Source: Gelidibacter algens (GTDB lineage Bacteria > Bacteroidota > Bacteroidia > Flavobacteriales > Flavobacteriaceae). Taken from it: a DNA stretch of 61,984 nucleotides. Under the pieces are notes generated by a model. The model had not been told where the DNA came from. It saw only the letters and a program-made list of their open reading frames with translations, and searched no databases. Within the stretch, counting starts at the first letter, position 1; each line of letters opens with the position of its first letter. Below, one piece after another: positions 7,568 to 17,478 of this stretch. The position numbers and the translations under genes were made by a program. The stretch is taken from positions 1-61,984 of the forward strand of contig NZ_LZRN01000025.1 in NCBI RefSeq assembly GCF_001678675.1. Direction: 5' to 3'.

Positions 7568-8839
7568 TTATTGACCTTTTTCCAAAGCTTCTAGTTTAGC
7601 TTTCATGTCTTTCATTTTTGCAGTTTCACCCAAAGCACTATAGATATTGACTAATGTTTTAGCTGCTTGTACATCTGTTGGTCTTAACTTAAGGGTAGTT
7701 TCCAAATAAGGAACAGCTTGCCCATAAAGTTTAGATCTCTCCGCTTTAAGCTCATCGTATTTCTTATTATCAGCCGCAGAACTCCCTAGAGCATTCATCT
7801 TTTCAATGATATCTTGCTCTTGGCTCAAGATTAAAACCGCCATGTTATTATGCACGTCTGTGTAGTCTGGTTTGATTTTCAAGGCTTGTTCGTAGTAGTC
7901 CTTGGCAGCCTCAATATTACCACCTTCAGCGGAAACAATACCTAAATTGAACAACAATTCCGGATTTTCTGGATCGGTAACTAAGGCTTCTTCAATTAGT
8001 TTTTTGAACTCATCTCTATTGCCCATTTTCAATTGCATATTAGCTTCAGAAATAATTAACGTAGCATCATCAGGATTTGCTGCTCTAGCATCTTTCATGG
8101 CTGCAATCGCCTTTTCATTATTGCCTTGACTCATGTAAATCAATGCCACATTCTTAACGATCTCAGCTTGCTTGGATTCTGACTTTTTTGTGGATGGTTT
8201 GATGTGTGTCCCAGCTTTTACTGAAATATCCATCAAGTTTTTAGAAGGAAAATTTTCTTCTTCCTCGGTTTCTTTACTGATAGCAACATACTCTGTTTCA
8301 ATACCAACAAAACCTAAGTTTTTCAGTTCTTCATAATGTCTCAACGCATTGTCATAGTCTTCATCATTTACAGCAGTTGCAGCTGCATAGTAAAGATACA
8401 ACGTGTCTTTAGTTGACATTCTGTAGGCTTTTTCAAACCCGCTTGAAGACGCAGCATAATCCTTTTTCTCTAAAGAGGCGTTTGCTTTAGTTAAGAAAGA
8501 AGTCAACATCAAATCTTTCAAATCTTGCACGTCTTTAGAATGCTTTCCGTTGCTTCCTTCTACTTTCTCAACCATATTGAGACTTTCAATGGCAGTATCC
8601 ATGTCAGCACCTGAACCTGCACCATTTGCATAAAGTGCTTGACCTTTTAGTAAATAGAACTCCGCTTTCAATTTATCATCTGCATTTCCTATTAAGGATT
8701 CTGCAGCATTTATTGCAGTTTTGGCTTCTGCAAAATTACTTTTCTTTATTGCTTTTTCGGCATCTCTCAACTCGCTCTTCTGTGCGAAGGAGAAAGAACC
8801 TACTAAAAGTGCCAAAGCGATCATGACTTGTTTTTTCAT
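7568..8839 (-). CDS. secreted/periplasmic TPR-repeat protein
   Basis: The 423-residue protein begins with a Sec signal peptide (MKKQVMIALALLVGSFSFAQ, cleavage probably after Ala19) and continues as a string of tetratricopeptide-like helix pairs. Clear TPR units include residues about 230-330, with ALIYMSQGNNEKAIAAMKDA and LFNLGIVSAEGGNIEAAKDY. TPR proteins are scaffolds for protein-protein contacts; export suggests a periplasmic role. The specific function is unknown. It lies 25 bp downstream of gyrA in the same direction, so it may be co-transcribed, and ends at a shared bidirectional terminator. Confidence 0.8.
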   Translation of the reverse strand: MKKQVMIALALLVGSFSFAQKSELRDAEKAIKKSNFAEAKTAINAAESLIGNADDKLKAEFYLLKGQALYANGAGSGADMDTAIESLNMVEKVEGSNGKHSKDVQDLKDLMLTSFLTKANASLEKKDYAASSSGFEKAYRMSTKDTLYLYYAAATAVNDEDYDNALRHYEELKNLGFVGIETEYVAISKETEEEENFPSKNLMDISVKAGTHIKPSTKKSESKQAEIVKNVALIYMSQGNNEKAIAAMKDARAANPDDATLIISEANMQLKMGNRDEFKKLIEEALVTDPENPELLFNLGIVSAEGGNIEAAKDYYEQALKIKPDYTDVHNNMAVLILSQEQDIIEKMNALGSSAADNKKYDELKAERSKLYGQAVPYLETTLKLRPTDVQAAKTLVNIYSALGETAKMKDMKAKLEALEKGQ

Positions 8840-8864
8840 TTTTAGTTAATTTAAATATTAAGTG

Positions 8865-11432
8865 TTAATTGTTATTTTCATCATCTGAATTATCAAGAGT
8901 TGTGCCATCTTCACTAGCATCCTGATTGTCAATTGATTCGTCTAATGCGTCCTCAATCAATGGATCTTCTTCTTCTGTCATGACCTTTGCTACTGCAGCA
9001 ATAGAATCATTTCCTTTTAAATTGATCAATTTGACACCTTGGGTAGCCCTTCCCATCACACGAAGATCTTTAACTGCCATACGAATAGCAATACCAGATT
9101 TATTGATAATCATCAGGTCACTATCATCACTTACCGATTTGATAGCCACTAAACTTCCTGTTTTTTCAGTAATAGAAATGGTTTTTACACCTTTTCCGCC
9201 TCTATTTGTTATTCTATAAACAGCTTCTCCATCTTCGGGATCGTCAATATAAGTGCGCTTCCCGTAACCGTTTTCAGAAACAACCAATACTGATTCTTCC
9301 TGCGGATTCTCGATAGTTACCATGCCAATAACTTCATCCTTCGGATTTGCTAATGTGATTCCTCTTACTCCTGACGCGTTTCTTCCCATTGGACGCGTTT
9401 TTGCTTCTTCAAAACGTATGGCCTTACCAGATTTTAAGGCTAACATGACCTGACTGTTCCCAGTAGTTAGTTTTGCTTCCAGTAAAATATCGTCATCTTT
9501 AATAGTAATGGCGTTAATACCATTAGTTCTAGGACGTGAATATTGCTCCAAAGAGGTTTTCTTAACTTGGCCATTCTTGGTTGCCATAATGACATAGTGG
9601 CTATTAATGTACTCTTCATTTTTAAGATCCTGTGTACAAATAAAAGCTTTTACCTTATCATCTTGCTCAATGTTGATCAAGTTTTGAATGGCTCTACCTT
9701 TAGATGTTTTACTGCCTTCAGGAATTTCATAAACCCGCATCCAGAAACATTTTCCTTTTTGGGTAAAGAATAACATGTACTGGTGATTGGTTCCAACAAA
9801 CAAATGCTCTAAGAAATCCTCATTACGTGTGGTAGATGCTTTTTGCCCTACCCCTCCTCTATGTTGGGTTTTGTACTCTGTTAACGATGTACGCTTTATG
9901 TACCCAGCATGAGAAATGGTGATCACCACTTGCTCATCAGGAATCATATCTTCAATGCTCAAATCGCCTCCTGAATATTCAATTGTAGAACGGCGTTCAT
10001 CACCATACTTATCTTTTATAACAGCCAACTCATCCTTGATAATTTGCATACGACGTTCTTTCTTTTCCAGAATGTCTTTCAAATCTTCAATAGTTTTCAT
10101 TAACTCGTCGTATTCAGAACGTAACTTATCTTGCTCCAGTCCTGTCAATTGACGCAAGCGCATCTCAACAATGGCCTTTGCCTGAATTTCAGAAAGCTCA
10201 AAACGGGCAATCAATTTTTCACGGGCTTCATCTGCATTAGAAGATGCTCGGATTAATGCAATAACTTCATCAATATTATCTGAAGCAATGATTAAACCTT
10301 CCAAAATATGGGCGCGTTCTTCGGCTTTGCGAAGTTCATAGGTAGTTCTCCTTACGACCACCTCATGCCTATGCTCCACAAAATGATAGATCATGTCCTT
10401 AAGATTCAATAATTGCGGACGACCTTTAACAAGGGCAATATTGTTGACACTAAAAGACGATTGTAAGGCCGTATGTTTATATAATGTATTGAGAACGATA
10501 TTAGGAATGGCATCGCGCTTCAAAATATAAACGATACGCATACCGTTCCTATCTGATTCATCGCGAATCATTGAAATGCCCTCAATTTTCTTTTCATTGA
10601 CCATGTCAGCCGTTTTCTTGATCATGTCGGCTTTATTGACTTGGTAAGGAATTTCAGTCACGATAATGGACTCTTTCCCCTGTACCTCTTCAATATTGGC
10701 TTTTCCTCTAACAACAATTCTACCACGACCGGTTTTAAAAGCTTCTATAACGCCGTCATAGCCATAAATTGTACCTCCAGTAGGAAAATCTGGTGCCTTT
10801 ATATGGGTAATTAACTCATCGATATCAATGTCGTGATTATCAATATATGCAATGATACCGTCAACAACCTCACTTAAGTTATGTGGCGGCATATTAGTAG
10901 CCATCCCCACAGCAATACCAGAAGCACCATTTATTAATAGACCAGGGACACGTGTAGGTAAAACGGTTGGTTCTTGTAAAGTATCATCAAAATTGAGTTT
11001 ATGATCTACAGTTTCTTTATCAATATCTGCCAACATGTCCTCAGAAATCTTGCGCATACGTGCTTCTGTATAACGCATGGCTGCCGGACTATCGCCATCA
11101 ACAGAGCCAAAATTCCCTTGGCCATCCACTAACATATAACGTAAACTCCATTCTTGAGCCATACGTACCATCGCATCATAAACTGAAGTATCACCATGCG
11201 GGTGATATTTACCCAATACTTCACCAACAATTCTTGCTGATTTTTTATGAGCCGTATTAGACCTAACACCTAGTTCATGCATCCCAAAAAGCACACGCCT
11301 GTGAACAGGTTTTAGACCATCTCTAACATCTGGTAAGGCACGTGACACAATGACCGACATTGAATAATCAATGTAAGCCGATTTCATTTCATCTTCAATG
11401 TTGATAGGGATCAATTTTTCTCCTTCTGCCAT
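8865..11432 (-). CDS. gyrA: DNA gyrase subunit A
   Basis: The 855-residue protein is full-length GyrA, the DNA cleavage-religation subunit of gyrase. The catalytic tyrosine is Tyr121 in [10 protein letters not shown]. The quinolone-resistance region reads [10 protein letters not shown] (residues 77-86), with Thr82 and Ser83 where E. coli has Ser83 and Ala84, and the acidic Asp86 is kept. The C-terminal wrapping domain has the GyrA box in the form HRGGVG in place of the canonical QRRGGKG. It ends in an acidic tail, as in many GyrA proteins. The start ATG at 11432 gives the conserved N-terminal region [20 protein letters not shown]. It is divergent from clpC. Confidence 0.97.
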   Translation of the reverse strand: MAEGEKLIPINIEDEMKSAYIDYSMSVIVSRALPDVRDGLKPVHRRVLFGMHELGVRSNTAHKKSARIVGEVLGKYHPHGDTSVYDAMVRMAQEWSLRYMLVDGQGNFGSVDGDSPAAMRYTEARMRKISEDMLADIDKETVDHKLNFDDTLQEPTVLPTRVPGLLINGASGIAVGMATNMPPHNLSEVVDGIIAYIDNHDIDIDELITHIKAPDFPTGGTIYGYDGVIEAFKTGRGRIVVRGKANIEEVQGKESIIVTEIPYQVNKADMIKKTADMVNEKKIEGISMIRDESDRNGMRIVYILKRDAIPNIVLNTLYKHTALQSSFSVNNIALVKGRPQLLNLKDMIYHFVEHRHEVVVRRTTYELRKAEERAHILEGLIIASDNIDEVIALIRASSNADEAREKLIARFELSEIQAKAIVEMRLRQLTGLEQDKLRSEYDELMKTIEDLKDILEKKERRMQIIKDELAVIKDKYGDERRSTIEYSGGDLSIEDMIPDEQVVITISHAGYIKRTSLTEYKTQHRGGVGQKASTTRNEDFLEHLFVGTNHQYMLFFTQKGKCFWMRVYEIPEGSKTSKGRAIQNLINIEQDDKVKAFICTQDLKNEEYINSHYVIMATKNGQVKKTSLEQYSRPRTNGINAITIKDDDILLEAKLTTGNSQVMLALKSGKAIRFEEAKTRPMGRNASGVRGITLANPKDEVIGMVTIENPQEESVLVVSENGYGKRTYIDDPEDGEAVYRITNRGGKGVKTISITEKTGSLVAIKSVSDDSDLMIINKSGIAIRMAVKDLRVMGRATQGVKLINLKGNDSIAAVAKVMTEEEDPLIEDALDESIDNQDASEDGTTLDNSDDENNN

Positions 11433-11694
11433 AAATAAAATTAATTAGATTTTTTGTAGGTTTTCAAAACGTGCTAAGATAACCATTTTGTGAGTTGTAA
11501 CGCCACTTTAATGACAAATTTTTGGTATTTGTTATTAACAATAACGCCGCTTTTTTATTTGATAAGTATCTCGTTAAATGTTTTGAAATTGTGAAGTTTT
11601 TTTTGTCACTTAGCAACTATAAAAATATTTAAGGTATAGTTTTTGCCCTAATACTATTGTTTTTATTTATTTTTAATGCAGAAAGGATTTTACT

Positions 11695-14244
11695 ATGGAT
11701 GATAATTTTTCCCCAAGAGTCAAAGATGTTATAGCCTACAGCAAGGAAGAAGCTTTAAGGTTAGGACACGATTTTATTGGTACAGAACATTTAATGCTGG
11801 GATTGCTAAGAGATGGCAACGGCAAAGCAATTGATATTTTAAGCGCACTTGAAATTGATTTAAACCACTTACGACGTAAAGTGGAAATTTTGAGTCCTGC
11901 AAACCTAAGCAATACCGAAATTTCAAATGAAAAGAAAAACCTGCACCTAACAAGGCAAGCAGAGCGTGCTTTAAAAACAACATTCTTAGAAGCAAAGTTG
12001 TTTCAGAGCACGTCTATCAATACCGCACACTTATTATTGTGCATCTTAAGAAATGAAAATGACCCCACCACAAAGCTTTTAAATAAGCTTAAAGTGGATT
12101 ATGATAACGTTAAAGAACAATTCAAATCTATGATAACTAACAACGATGACTACACAGAATCTCCTAAGGCGGAGTCGTTTTCTGATGATGATATGAATGA
12201 TGAAGATGACACAAAACAAAACCCGTTTAGCCAATCCACTTCAAAAGGTGCCAAGAAATCAAAAACCCCCGTTTTAGATAATTTTGGTCGTGATTTGACG
12301 GTTATGGCTGAAGAAGGAAAGCTCGATCCTGTAGTGGGGAGAGAAAAAGAAATACAACGTGTCTCACAAATTTTGAGCCGACGTAAAAAGAACAATCCAT
12401 TACTAATTGGTGAACCTGGGGTTGGTAAATCGGCCATTGCGGAAGGTTTAGCACTCAGAATTATCAAGCGTAAAGTGTCAAGAATCCTTTTCAACAAAAG
12501 GGTTGTGACCTTAGATTTGGCGAGTTTAGTAGCTGGAACAAAGTATCGCGGACAGTTTGAAGAGCGCATGAAAGCGGTGATGAATGAATTGGAAAAGAAT
12601 GATGATATTATTCTTTTTATTGATGAAATTCATACCATTGTTGGTGCCGGTGGTGCTACAGGTAGTTTAGACGCCTCCAATATGTTCAAACCTGCTTTGG
12701 CAAGAGGTGAAATTCAATGTATTGGTGCCACTACCTTGGATGAGTACAGACAGTATATTGAGAAAGACGGTGCCCTTGAGCGTCGTTTCCAAAAAGTGAT
12801 TGTGGAACCTACGACTGTTGAGGAAACCATCCAGATTTTGGAAAATATTAAAGAAAAATACGAAGAACATCACAATGTACAATACACTCCAGAAGCTATT
12901 CAAGCTTGTGTAAAGTTGACCAATAGATACATGACAGAGCGTTTCTTGCCGGACAAAGCTATTGATGCATTGGATGAGGCGGGCTCAAGAGTCCACATCA
13001 CCAATATTGATGTGCCTAAGCAAATTTTAGAGCTAGAAAAGCAATTGGAAGCGGTTAAGGAGACTAAAAACACGGTGGTTAAGAAGCAGAAATATGAAGA
13101 GGCTGCCAAGTTGCGTGATGATGAGAAACGTTTAGAGAAAGATTTGGCATTGGCCCAAGAAAAATGGGAAGAAGAAACCAAACTTCATAAAGAAATTGTT
13201 ACTGAAGATAATGTGGCAGATGTAGTTTCTATGATGACTGGGATTCCGGTAAATCGAATTGCGCAAACTGAAAGCAACAAACTTGCAAAGTTGCCAGAAC
13301 TGATCAAAGGAAAAGTTATAGGACAGGATGAAGCGGTAGCTAAGGTGGTGAAAGCCATTCAGCGTAACCGTGCGGGACTTAAAGATCCCAATAAGCCAAT
13401 CGGGTCGTTTATCTTTTTGGGACAGACAGGTGTTGGTAAAACGCAGTTGGCTAAAGTATTGGCAAGTCAGCTATTTGATAGTGAAGATGCCCTGATCAGA
13501 ATTGATATGAGCGAATACATGGAGAAATTTGCTATTTCAAGACTAGTAGGAGCACCTCCCGGATATGTAGGTTATGAAGAAGGTGGACAGTTGACAGAGA
13601 AAATAAGACGTAAGCCTTATGCCGTATTGTTGTTGGATGAGATTGAAAAAGCACATCCAGATGTGTTCAATATGTTGTTGCAGGTTTTAGATGATGGTTT
13701 CTTAACGGACAGTTTGGGACGCAAAATCGACTTTAGAAATACCATTATCATCATGACCTCTAACATTGGAGCCCGTAAATTGAAAGATTTTGGACAAGGT
13801 GTCGGTTTTGGAACGGCTGCAAAAGTTGCACAAGCAAGTGATAACTCCAGAAGCATTATTGAAAATGCCCTTAAAAAAGCATTTGCACCTGAATTCTTGA
13901 ACCGTATTGATGATGTGATGGTGTTCAACACACTAGAAAAGGAGGATATCAATAAGATTATTGATATTGAATTGGATAAATTAATTCTTCGTATTAAAGA
14001 TTTGGGATATGAACTTATATTGACTACTGAAGCTAAAGATTATATTGCTGAGAAAGGATTTGACAAACAATATGGTGCGCGACCTTTAAAACGTGCCATC
14101 CAAAAGTATGTTGAAGATACCTTGGCGGAAGAAATCATTACTGCTCATATCAATGAGGGTGATTCCATTACCATGGATTTAGATTCAAAAACAAATGAGC
14201 TGGTAATCACTATTGTGAAACCAGAAAAAGAGACGAAATCTTAA
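11695..14244 (+). CDS. clpC: ATP-dependent Clp protease ATP-binding subunit ClpC
   Basis: The 849-residue AAA+ unfoldase has an N-terminal Clp_N double repeat (1-150), a first ATPase domain with Walker A GEPGVGKS (Lys245), a UVR-containing middle domain (about 425-480, with the KYEEAAKLRD motif), and a second ATPase domain with Walker A GQTGVGKT (Lys582). The VGFG loop at 703-706 is of the type that docks on ClpP, so it should feed substrates to the ClpP protease rather than act as ClpB. ClpC with ClpP carries out regulated proteolysis in the cytoplasm. No McsA/McsB adaptor genes are nearby. A strong terminator follows. Confidence 0.95.
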   Translation: MDDNFSPRVKDVIAYSKEEALRLGHDFIGTEHLMLGLLRDGNGKAIDILSALEIDLNHLRRKVEILSPANLSNTEISNEKKNLHLTRQAERALKTTFLEAKLFQSTSINTAHLLLCILRNENDPTTKLLNKLKVDYDNVKEQFKSMITNNDDYTESPKAESFSDDDMNDEDDTKQNPFSQSTSKGAKKSKTPVLDNFGRDLTVMAEEGKLDPVVGREKEIQRVSQILSRRKKNNPLLIGEPGVGKSAIAEGLALRIIKRKVSRILFNKRVVTLDLASLVAGTKYRGQFEERMKAVMNELEKNDDIILFIDEIHTIVGAGGATGSLDASNMFKPALARGEIQCIGATTLDEYRQYIEKDGALERRFQKVIVEPTTVEETIQILENIKEKYEEHHNVQYTPEAIQACVKLTNRYMTERFLPDKAIDALDEAGSRVHITNIDVPKQILELEKQLEAVKETKNTVVKKQKYEEAAKLRDDEKRLEKDLALAQEKWEEETKLHKEIVTEDNVADVVSMMTGIPVNRIAQTESNKLAKLPELIKGKVIGQDEAVAKVVKAIQRNRAGLKDPNKPIGSFIFLGQTGVGKTQLAKVLASQLFDSEDALIRIDMSEYMEKFAISRLVGAPPGYVGYEEGGQLTEKIRRKPYAVLLLDEIEKAHPDVFNMLLQVLDDGFLTDSLGRKIDFRNTIIIMTSNIGARKLKDFGQGVGFGTAAKVAQASDNSRSIIENALKKAFAPEFLNRIDDVMVFNTLEKEDINKIIDIELDKLILRIKDLGYELILTTEAKDYIAEKGFDKQYGARPLKRAIQKYVEDTLAEEIITAHINEGDSITMDLDSKTNELVITIVKPEKETKS

Positions 14245-14262
14245 GTGATTTCGCTTAAGGGT

Positions 14263-14294
14263 AAAAGCATCTGTAAATTTACAGATGCTTTTTT
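14263..14294 (+). terminator. terminator of clpC
   Basis: Stem AAAAGCATCTGTA (14263-14275) pairs with TACAGATGCTTTT (14280-14292), loop AATT, ending in a T run. It lies 18 bp after the clpC stop codon. Confidence 0.88.
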
Positions 14295-14314
14295 ATTATA
14301 TTTTTGTTATTGAC

Positions 14315-14322
14315 TAACTTTG
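14315..14322 (+). promoter_or_regulatory. -7 box very close to the start codon
   Basis: TAACTTTG matches TAnnTTTG and ends only 3 bp before the ATG at 14326. Transcription from it would start at or just inside the start codon, giving a leaderless mRNA. No good -33 element is seen, so the match may be chance. Confidence 0.3.
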
Positions 14323-14325
14323 CGC

Positions 14326-14694
14326 ATGAAAGATTTATTGAAGTTCGACTTTTGTGAAATGCATATTTATGATTCTTACCTTATTGTAATTATAAATGAA
14401 GGTATTACAGTATCTCCCAAACACAATACTGTACTCATAAATGTGGTAGACACCTATTTTCATAATAAGGAATTTGTATACATTACCCATCGTATTAATT
14501 CTTATGCTGTAGATCCTGCCACCTATTTTGAAACGTCGAAGATTAGTAATCTTAAAGGTTTTGCTGTGGTTTCTAAAGATTTTAAGGCCAAATCCAATGC
14601 GGAGGTAGAAAAGTTATTCCTCAAAAAGATGTTTGAAATCTTTGATGATCTTCAAGATGCAGTTGCCTGGGCCGAATCAATTGTGAAGGCGTAA
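14326..14694 (+). CDS. small flavobacterial protein, STAS-like fold suspected
   Basis: From ATG at 14326 this encodes 122 residues with no signal peptide or membrane helix. The pattern of short strands and helices (ILIVIINEGITVSPKH-like start, then NKEFVYITHRINSYAVDP and a C-terminal DLQDAVAWAES helix) resembles small STAS/SpoIIAA-like domains; this is inference. The middle motif YITHRINSYAVDP is clearly related to YISNRVDSYSLEP in the gene at 55609-56028, so the two are distant paralogues. Upstream TTG at 14320 is an alternative but less likely start. The biological role is unknown; neighbours (clpC, hutH) do not suggest one. Confidence 0.7.
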   Translation: MKDLLKFDFCEMHIYDSYLIVIINEGITVSPKHNTVLINVVDTYFHNKEFVYITHRINSYAVDPATYFETSKISNLKGFAVVSKDFKAKSNAEVEKLFLKKMFEIFDDLQDAVAWAESIVKA

Positions 14695-14746
14695 GCTGCT
14701 GCTATCACAATAATCAATCAACCTTTTATAAATATTATTTCTGCTT

Positions 14747-16258
14747 TTATTCAAAAAGAAGGTCATTGTCAATACTAAAATCATCGATAAAATTGACCGA
14801 TTTTTTAATAAGCTCATGGAATATTTCATCCTGGGTCACAAATTTAACCTCACTTTGATAACTCTTTAGGAAGGATTCAATTAATGGGGATGACGTTGTT
14901 GGTTTTCTAAAGGCAATCGCCTGGGACGCATTGAGTAATTCAATGGCCAAAATACGCTCTACGTTATAGACTAAGGTATGAGCTTGGGTTGCTGAATTTG
15001 CGCCCATACTTACATGGTCTTCCTGTCCATTTGAAGACACAATGGAATCAACACTTGCTGGAGTGGCCAATTGCTTATTTGCACTTACAATACTAGCGGC
15101 TGTGTATTGCGGAATCATAAACCCCGAATTGAGCCCGGGATTATCGACCAAAAATGTAGGAAGCCCACGCGAACCAGAAATTAATTGATAAATACGTCTT
15201 TCAGAAATGTTCCCGAGTTCTGCCATGGCAATCTTCAAATAATCTAAAGCCAAAGCCAAAGGTTGTCCATGAAAGTTACCACCGGATATGATCTCGTTTT
15301 CGTTAATGAAAATATTGGGATTGTCCGTAACCGAGTTGATTTCAGTCTTTATGGTTTTATGAATAAACTCTAAAGTATCCTTAGTGGCGCCATGTACTTG
15401 TGGGATGCATCTAAAAGAATAGGGATCTTGAACATGTTGTTTTTGTTGTGAAATGAGGTGACTGCCTTCCAAAAATTCACGAATGCGTTTTGCAGTCTTC
15501 AACTGTCCGTTGTGAGGCCTTACCAAATGTACCAACTCATTAAAAGGCTCGATTCTGCCGTCAAAAGCATCTAAAGAAATACTGCCAATAAGGTCGGCCA
15601 AATAAGAGAGTTTATAAGATTTTAATAATAAATGAACGCCATAGGCACTCATAAACTGAGTTCCGTTTAAAAGCGCAAGCCCTTCTTTGGACAATAAAGT
15701 AATGGGTTGCCAATCAAATTGCTCCAATACTTCTGCAGCAGGCTTTATTTCTCCATCATAAAACACGTCCCCTTTGCCAATTAAAGGTAGCGCCAAATGC
15801 GCTAAAGGTGCAAGATCTCCAGAAGCTCCTAAAGAGCCTTGTGTATATATCACAGGTAAAATATCATGGTTGTAAAAATCAATCAAGCGCTGAACTGTAT
15901 CTAACTGTACGCCACTATGGCCATAACTTAGAGATTGAATTTTTAGCAGCAACATCAGTTTTACAATGCTATTTGGCACTTGGTCTCCAATACCACAGGC
16001 GTGAGACATGACCAAGTTTTCTTGCAACTGTGTTAATTTGTCTTTAGAAATTTTTACATTATATAAGGAGCCAAACCCTGTATTGATGCCGTAAATGGGT
16101 TTTTCCTGTTCAAGCATTCTATTATCGAGATACGCTCTACATTTTTTTATTTTTGAAATTGATTCTTCTGAAAGTTCAATCGTTTTATTATAAAAAAGAA
16201 TATCGCTTATCACAGATAATTCTAAGGTTTTTGAAGATATGGGATGTATTAGATTCAT
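14747..16258 (-). CDS. hutH: histidine ammonia-lyase
   Basis: The 503-residue protein has the self-cyclising MIO triad Ala145-Ser146-Gly147 in GSLGASGDLAPLAHL, plus NTGFGSLYNVKI near residue 60 with the family tyrosine region, and the SVTDNPNIF and QEDHVSMGANSATQ signatures. Histidine ammonia-lyase deaminates histidine to urocanate, the first step of histidine use. The length fits the family. Related aromatic ammonia-lyases/aminomutases share these motifs, so a tyrosine or phenylalanine enzyme is a minor alternative. No other hut genes are adjacent, so it stands alone. Confidence 0.9.
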   Translation of the reverse strand: MNLIHPISSKTLELSVISDILFYNKTIELSEESISKIKKCRAYLDNRMLEQEKPIYGINTGFGSLYNVKISKDKLTQLQENLVMSHACGIGDQVPNSIVKLMLLLKIQSLSYGHSGVQLDTVQRLIDFYNHDILPVIYTQGSLGASGDLAPLAHLALPLIGKGDVFYDGEIKPAAEVLEQFDWQPITLLSKEGLALLNGTQFMSAYGVHLLLKSYKLSYLADLIGSISLDAFDGRIEPFNELVHLVRPHNGQLKTAKRIREFLEGSHLISQQKQHVQDPYSFRCIPQVHGATKDTLEFIHKTIKTEINSVTDNPNIFINENEIISGGNFHGQPLALALDYLKIAMAELGNISERRIYQLISGSRGLPTFLVDNPGLNSGFMIPQYTAASIVSANKQLATPASVDSIVSSNGQEDHVSMGANSATQAHTLVYNVERILAIELLNASQAIAFRKPTTSSPLIESFLKSYQSEVKFVTQDEIFHELIKKSVNFIDDFSIDNDLLFE

Positions 16259-16355
16259 TCATGTCATTTCTATGTCCAAAAATGAACAATACCTTTGCCT
16301 TATCCAACAAATGTTAATAATTAATAAAAGATTCTACTATGTGTGTCCAAACTCT

Positions 16356-16363
16356 TACTTTTG
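16356..16363 (+). promoter_or_regulatory. -7 box of the TlpA-like gene
   Basis: TACTTTTG fits TAnnTTTG and lies 20 bp before the ATG at 16384. This placement supports the downstream start rather than the upstream ATG at 16339, which overlaps the promoter. Confidence 0.5.
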
Positions 16364-16383
16364 AAAACTTAAAAATAAAAACA

Positions 16384-17421
16384 ATGAAAAAAATATTTGT
16401 TTTCTTATGTGCCTTAGCTATTGTGTCATGTAAGGAAGAACCCAAAAATTATGTCACCCTTTCTGGAAAAATTACCAACAAAACAAGTGATTCCATTTTG
16501 TTGAGAAACAGAACCATCACCAAAACCATTCTATTGGCTGATGATGGCACTTTTTCTGATACCCTCAAAATCGATCAACCAGAAGTCTTCGGCATTTTCA
16601 ATGGAAACATTGCTGCGCCTATTTTCTTGAAAAATGGCTTTGACATCAACATGACTGCAGATGTTGAGAACTTTGAAGAAACATTAGAGTTTTCAGGTCC
16701 TGGAGCTGAACACAATAACTTTTTGTCAGAACAAATTCAGTTAGAGAAAAAATTATTGGATCAAGATAAATTGAGCAGCTTGAGTTCTGAAGGTCTTAAA
16801 ACGGAAATTGAGGATATTCGAAAAGAGTTAACCAGCTTCTATAACCAGGATAAGGGCATAGATAGTACGGTCACCAACATGGCGAAATCAAACCTGGAAC
16901 CGATGCTGAACATGTTCCAAAATTATTTTGCAGAATCTATCGCCGTCAGAGAGCAGTTTCCTGTAGGCTCTCCTTCTCCAACGTTTGAAAATTATGAGAA
17001 CTTTAAAGGAGGAACCACATCTCTTAAAGACTTGGAAGGAAAATACGTCTATATAGATGTTTGGGCAACTTGGTGCGGACCTTGTATTGCAGAGATTCCT
17101 GCATTGAAAAAACTTGAAGAAGAGTATGCTGATAAAAACATTCAGTTTGTAAGTATCTCTATTGATGATGCAATGAGAAGTGGTGGCGGAGACCCAGAGG
17201 TAGCCAAAACTAAATGGAGAACGATGATTGAAGAAGAAAATCTTGCAGGCATCCAATTGTTTTCTGATAAAAACTGGAAATCAGATTTTATACAAAACTA
17301 TAAAATCAATGGCATCCCAAGATTTATCCTGATCGATCCAAATGGCAATGTTGTTGATGCGAATGCACCACGACCTTCCAGTAAAAAAATTGAGGAATTA
17401 TTTGATGGGTTGAGTATCTAA
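16384..17421 (+). CDS. TlpA-like thioredoxin-fold lipoprotein
   Basis: From ATG at 16384 the product has 345 residues, starting with a lipoprotein signal (MKKIFVFLCALAIVSC, lipid-attachment Cys16). The N-terminal part (about 20-125) is a beta-rich domain of the DUF4369 type found in Bacteroidetes thiol reductases. The C-terminal domain (about 200-345) is thioredoxin-like, with the redox motif Trp-Cys-Gly-Pro-Cys at 230-234 (cysteines 231 and 234) and the cis-proline in NGIPRFILI. Such proteins reduce disulfides at the periplasmic face, for example during cytochrome c assembly or stress. An ATG at 16339 is in frame but would bury the signal peptide. A terminator shared with the convergent nnr gene follows. 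Confidence 0.9.
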   Translation: MKKIFVFLCALAIVSCKEEPKNYVTLSGKITNKTSDSILLRNRTITKTILLADDGTFSDTLKIDQPEVFGIFNGNIAAPIFLKNGFDINMTADVENFEETLEFSGPGAEHNNFLSEQIQLEKKLLDQDKLSSLSSEGLKTEIEDIRKELTSFYNQDKGIDSTVTNMAKSNLEPMLNMFQNYFAESIAVREQFPVGSPSPTFENYENFKGGTTSLKDLEGKYVYIDVWATWCGPCIAEIPALKKLEEEYADKNIQFVSISIDDAMRSGGGDPEVAKTKWRTMIEEENLAGIQLFSDKNWKSDFIQNYKINGIPRFILIDPNGNVVDANAPRPSSKKIEELFDGLSI

Positions 17422-17443
17422 ATTTTCAAATATTATTAAAGTT

Positions 17444-17477
17444 AAAAACCCGCACCTGACTAAAGTGCGGGTTTTTT
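17444..17477. terminator. bidirectional terminator
   Basis: AAAAACCCGCAC (17444-17455) pairs with GTGCGGGTTTTT beginning at 17465, loop CTGACTAAA. It serves the TlpA-like gene and the convergent nnr gene, whose stop codon begins at 17481 and ends at 17479. Confidence 0.88.
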
Positions 17478-17478
17478 G

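Noticed and set aside
16339-16383. Upstream ATG extending the TlpA-like lipoprotein
   Set aside because: It would bury the lipoprotein signal peptide and overlaps a -7 promoter box; the ATG at 16384 fits better.
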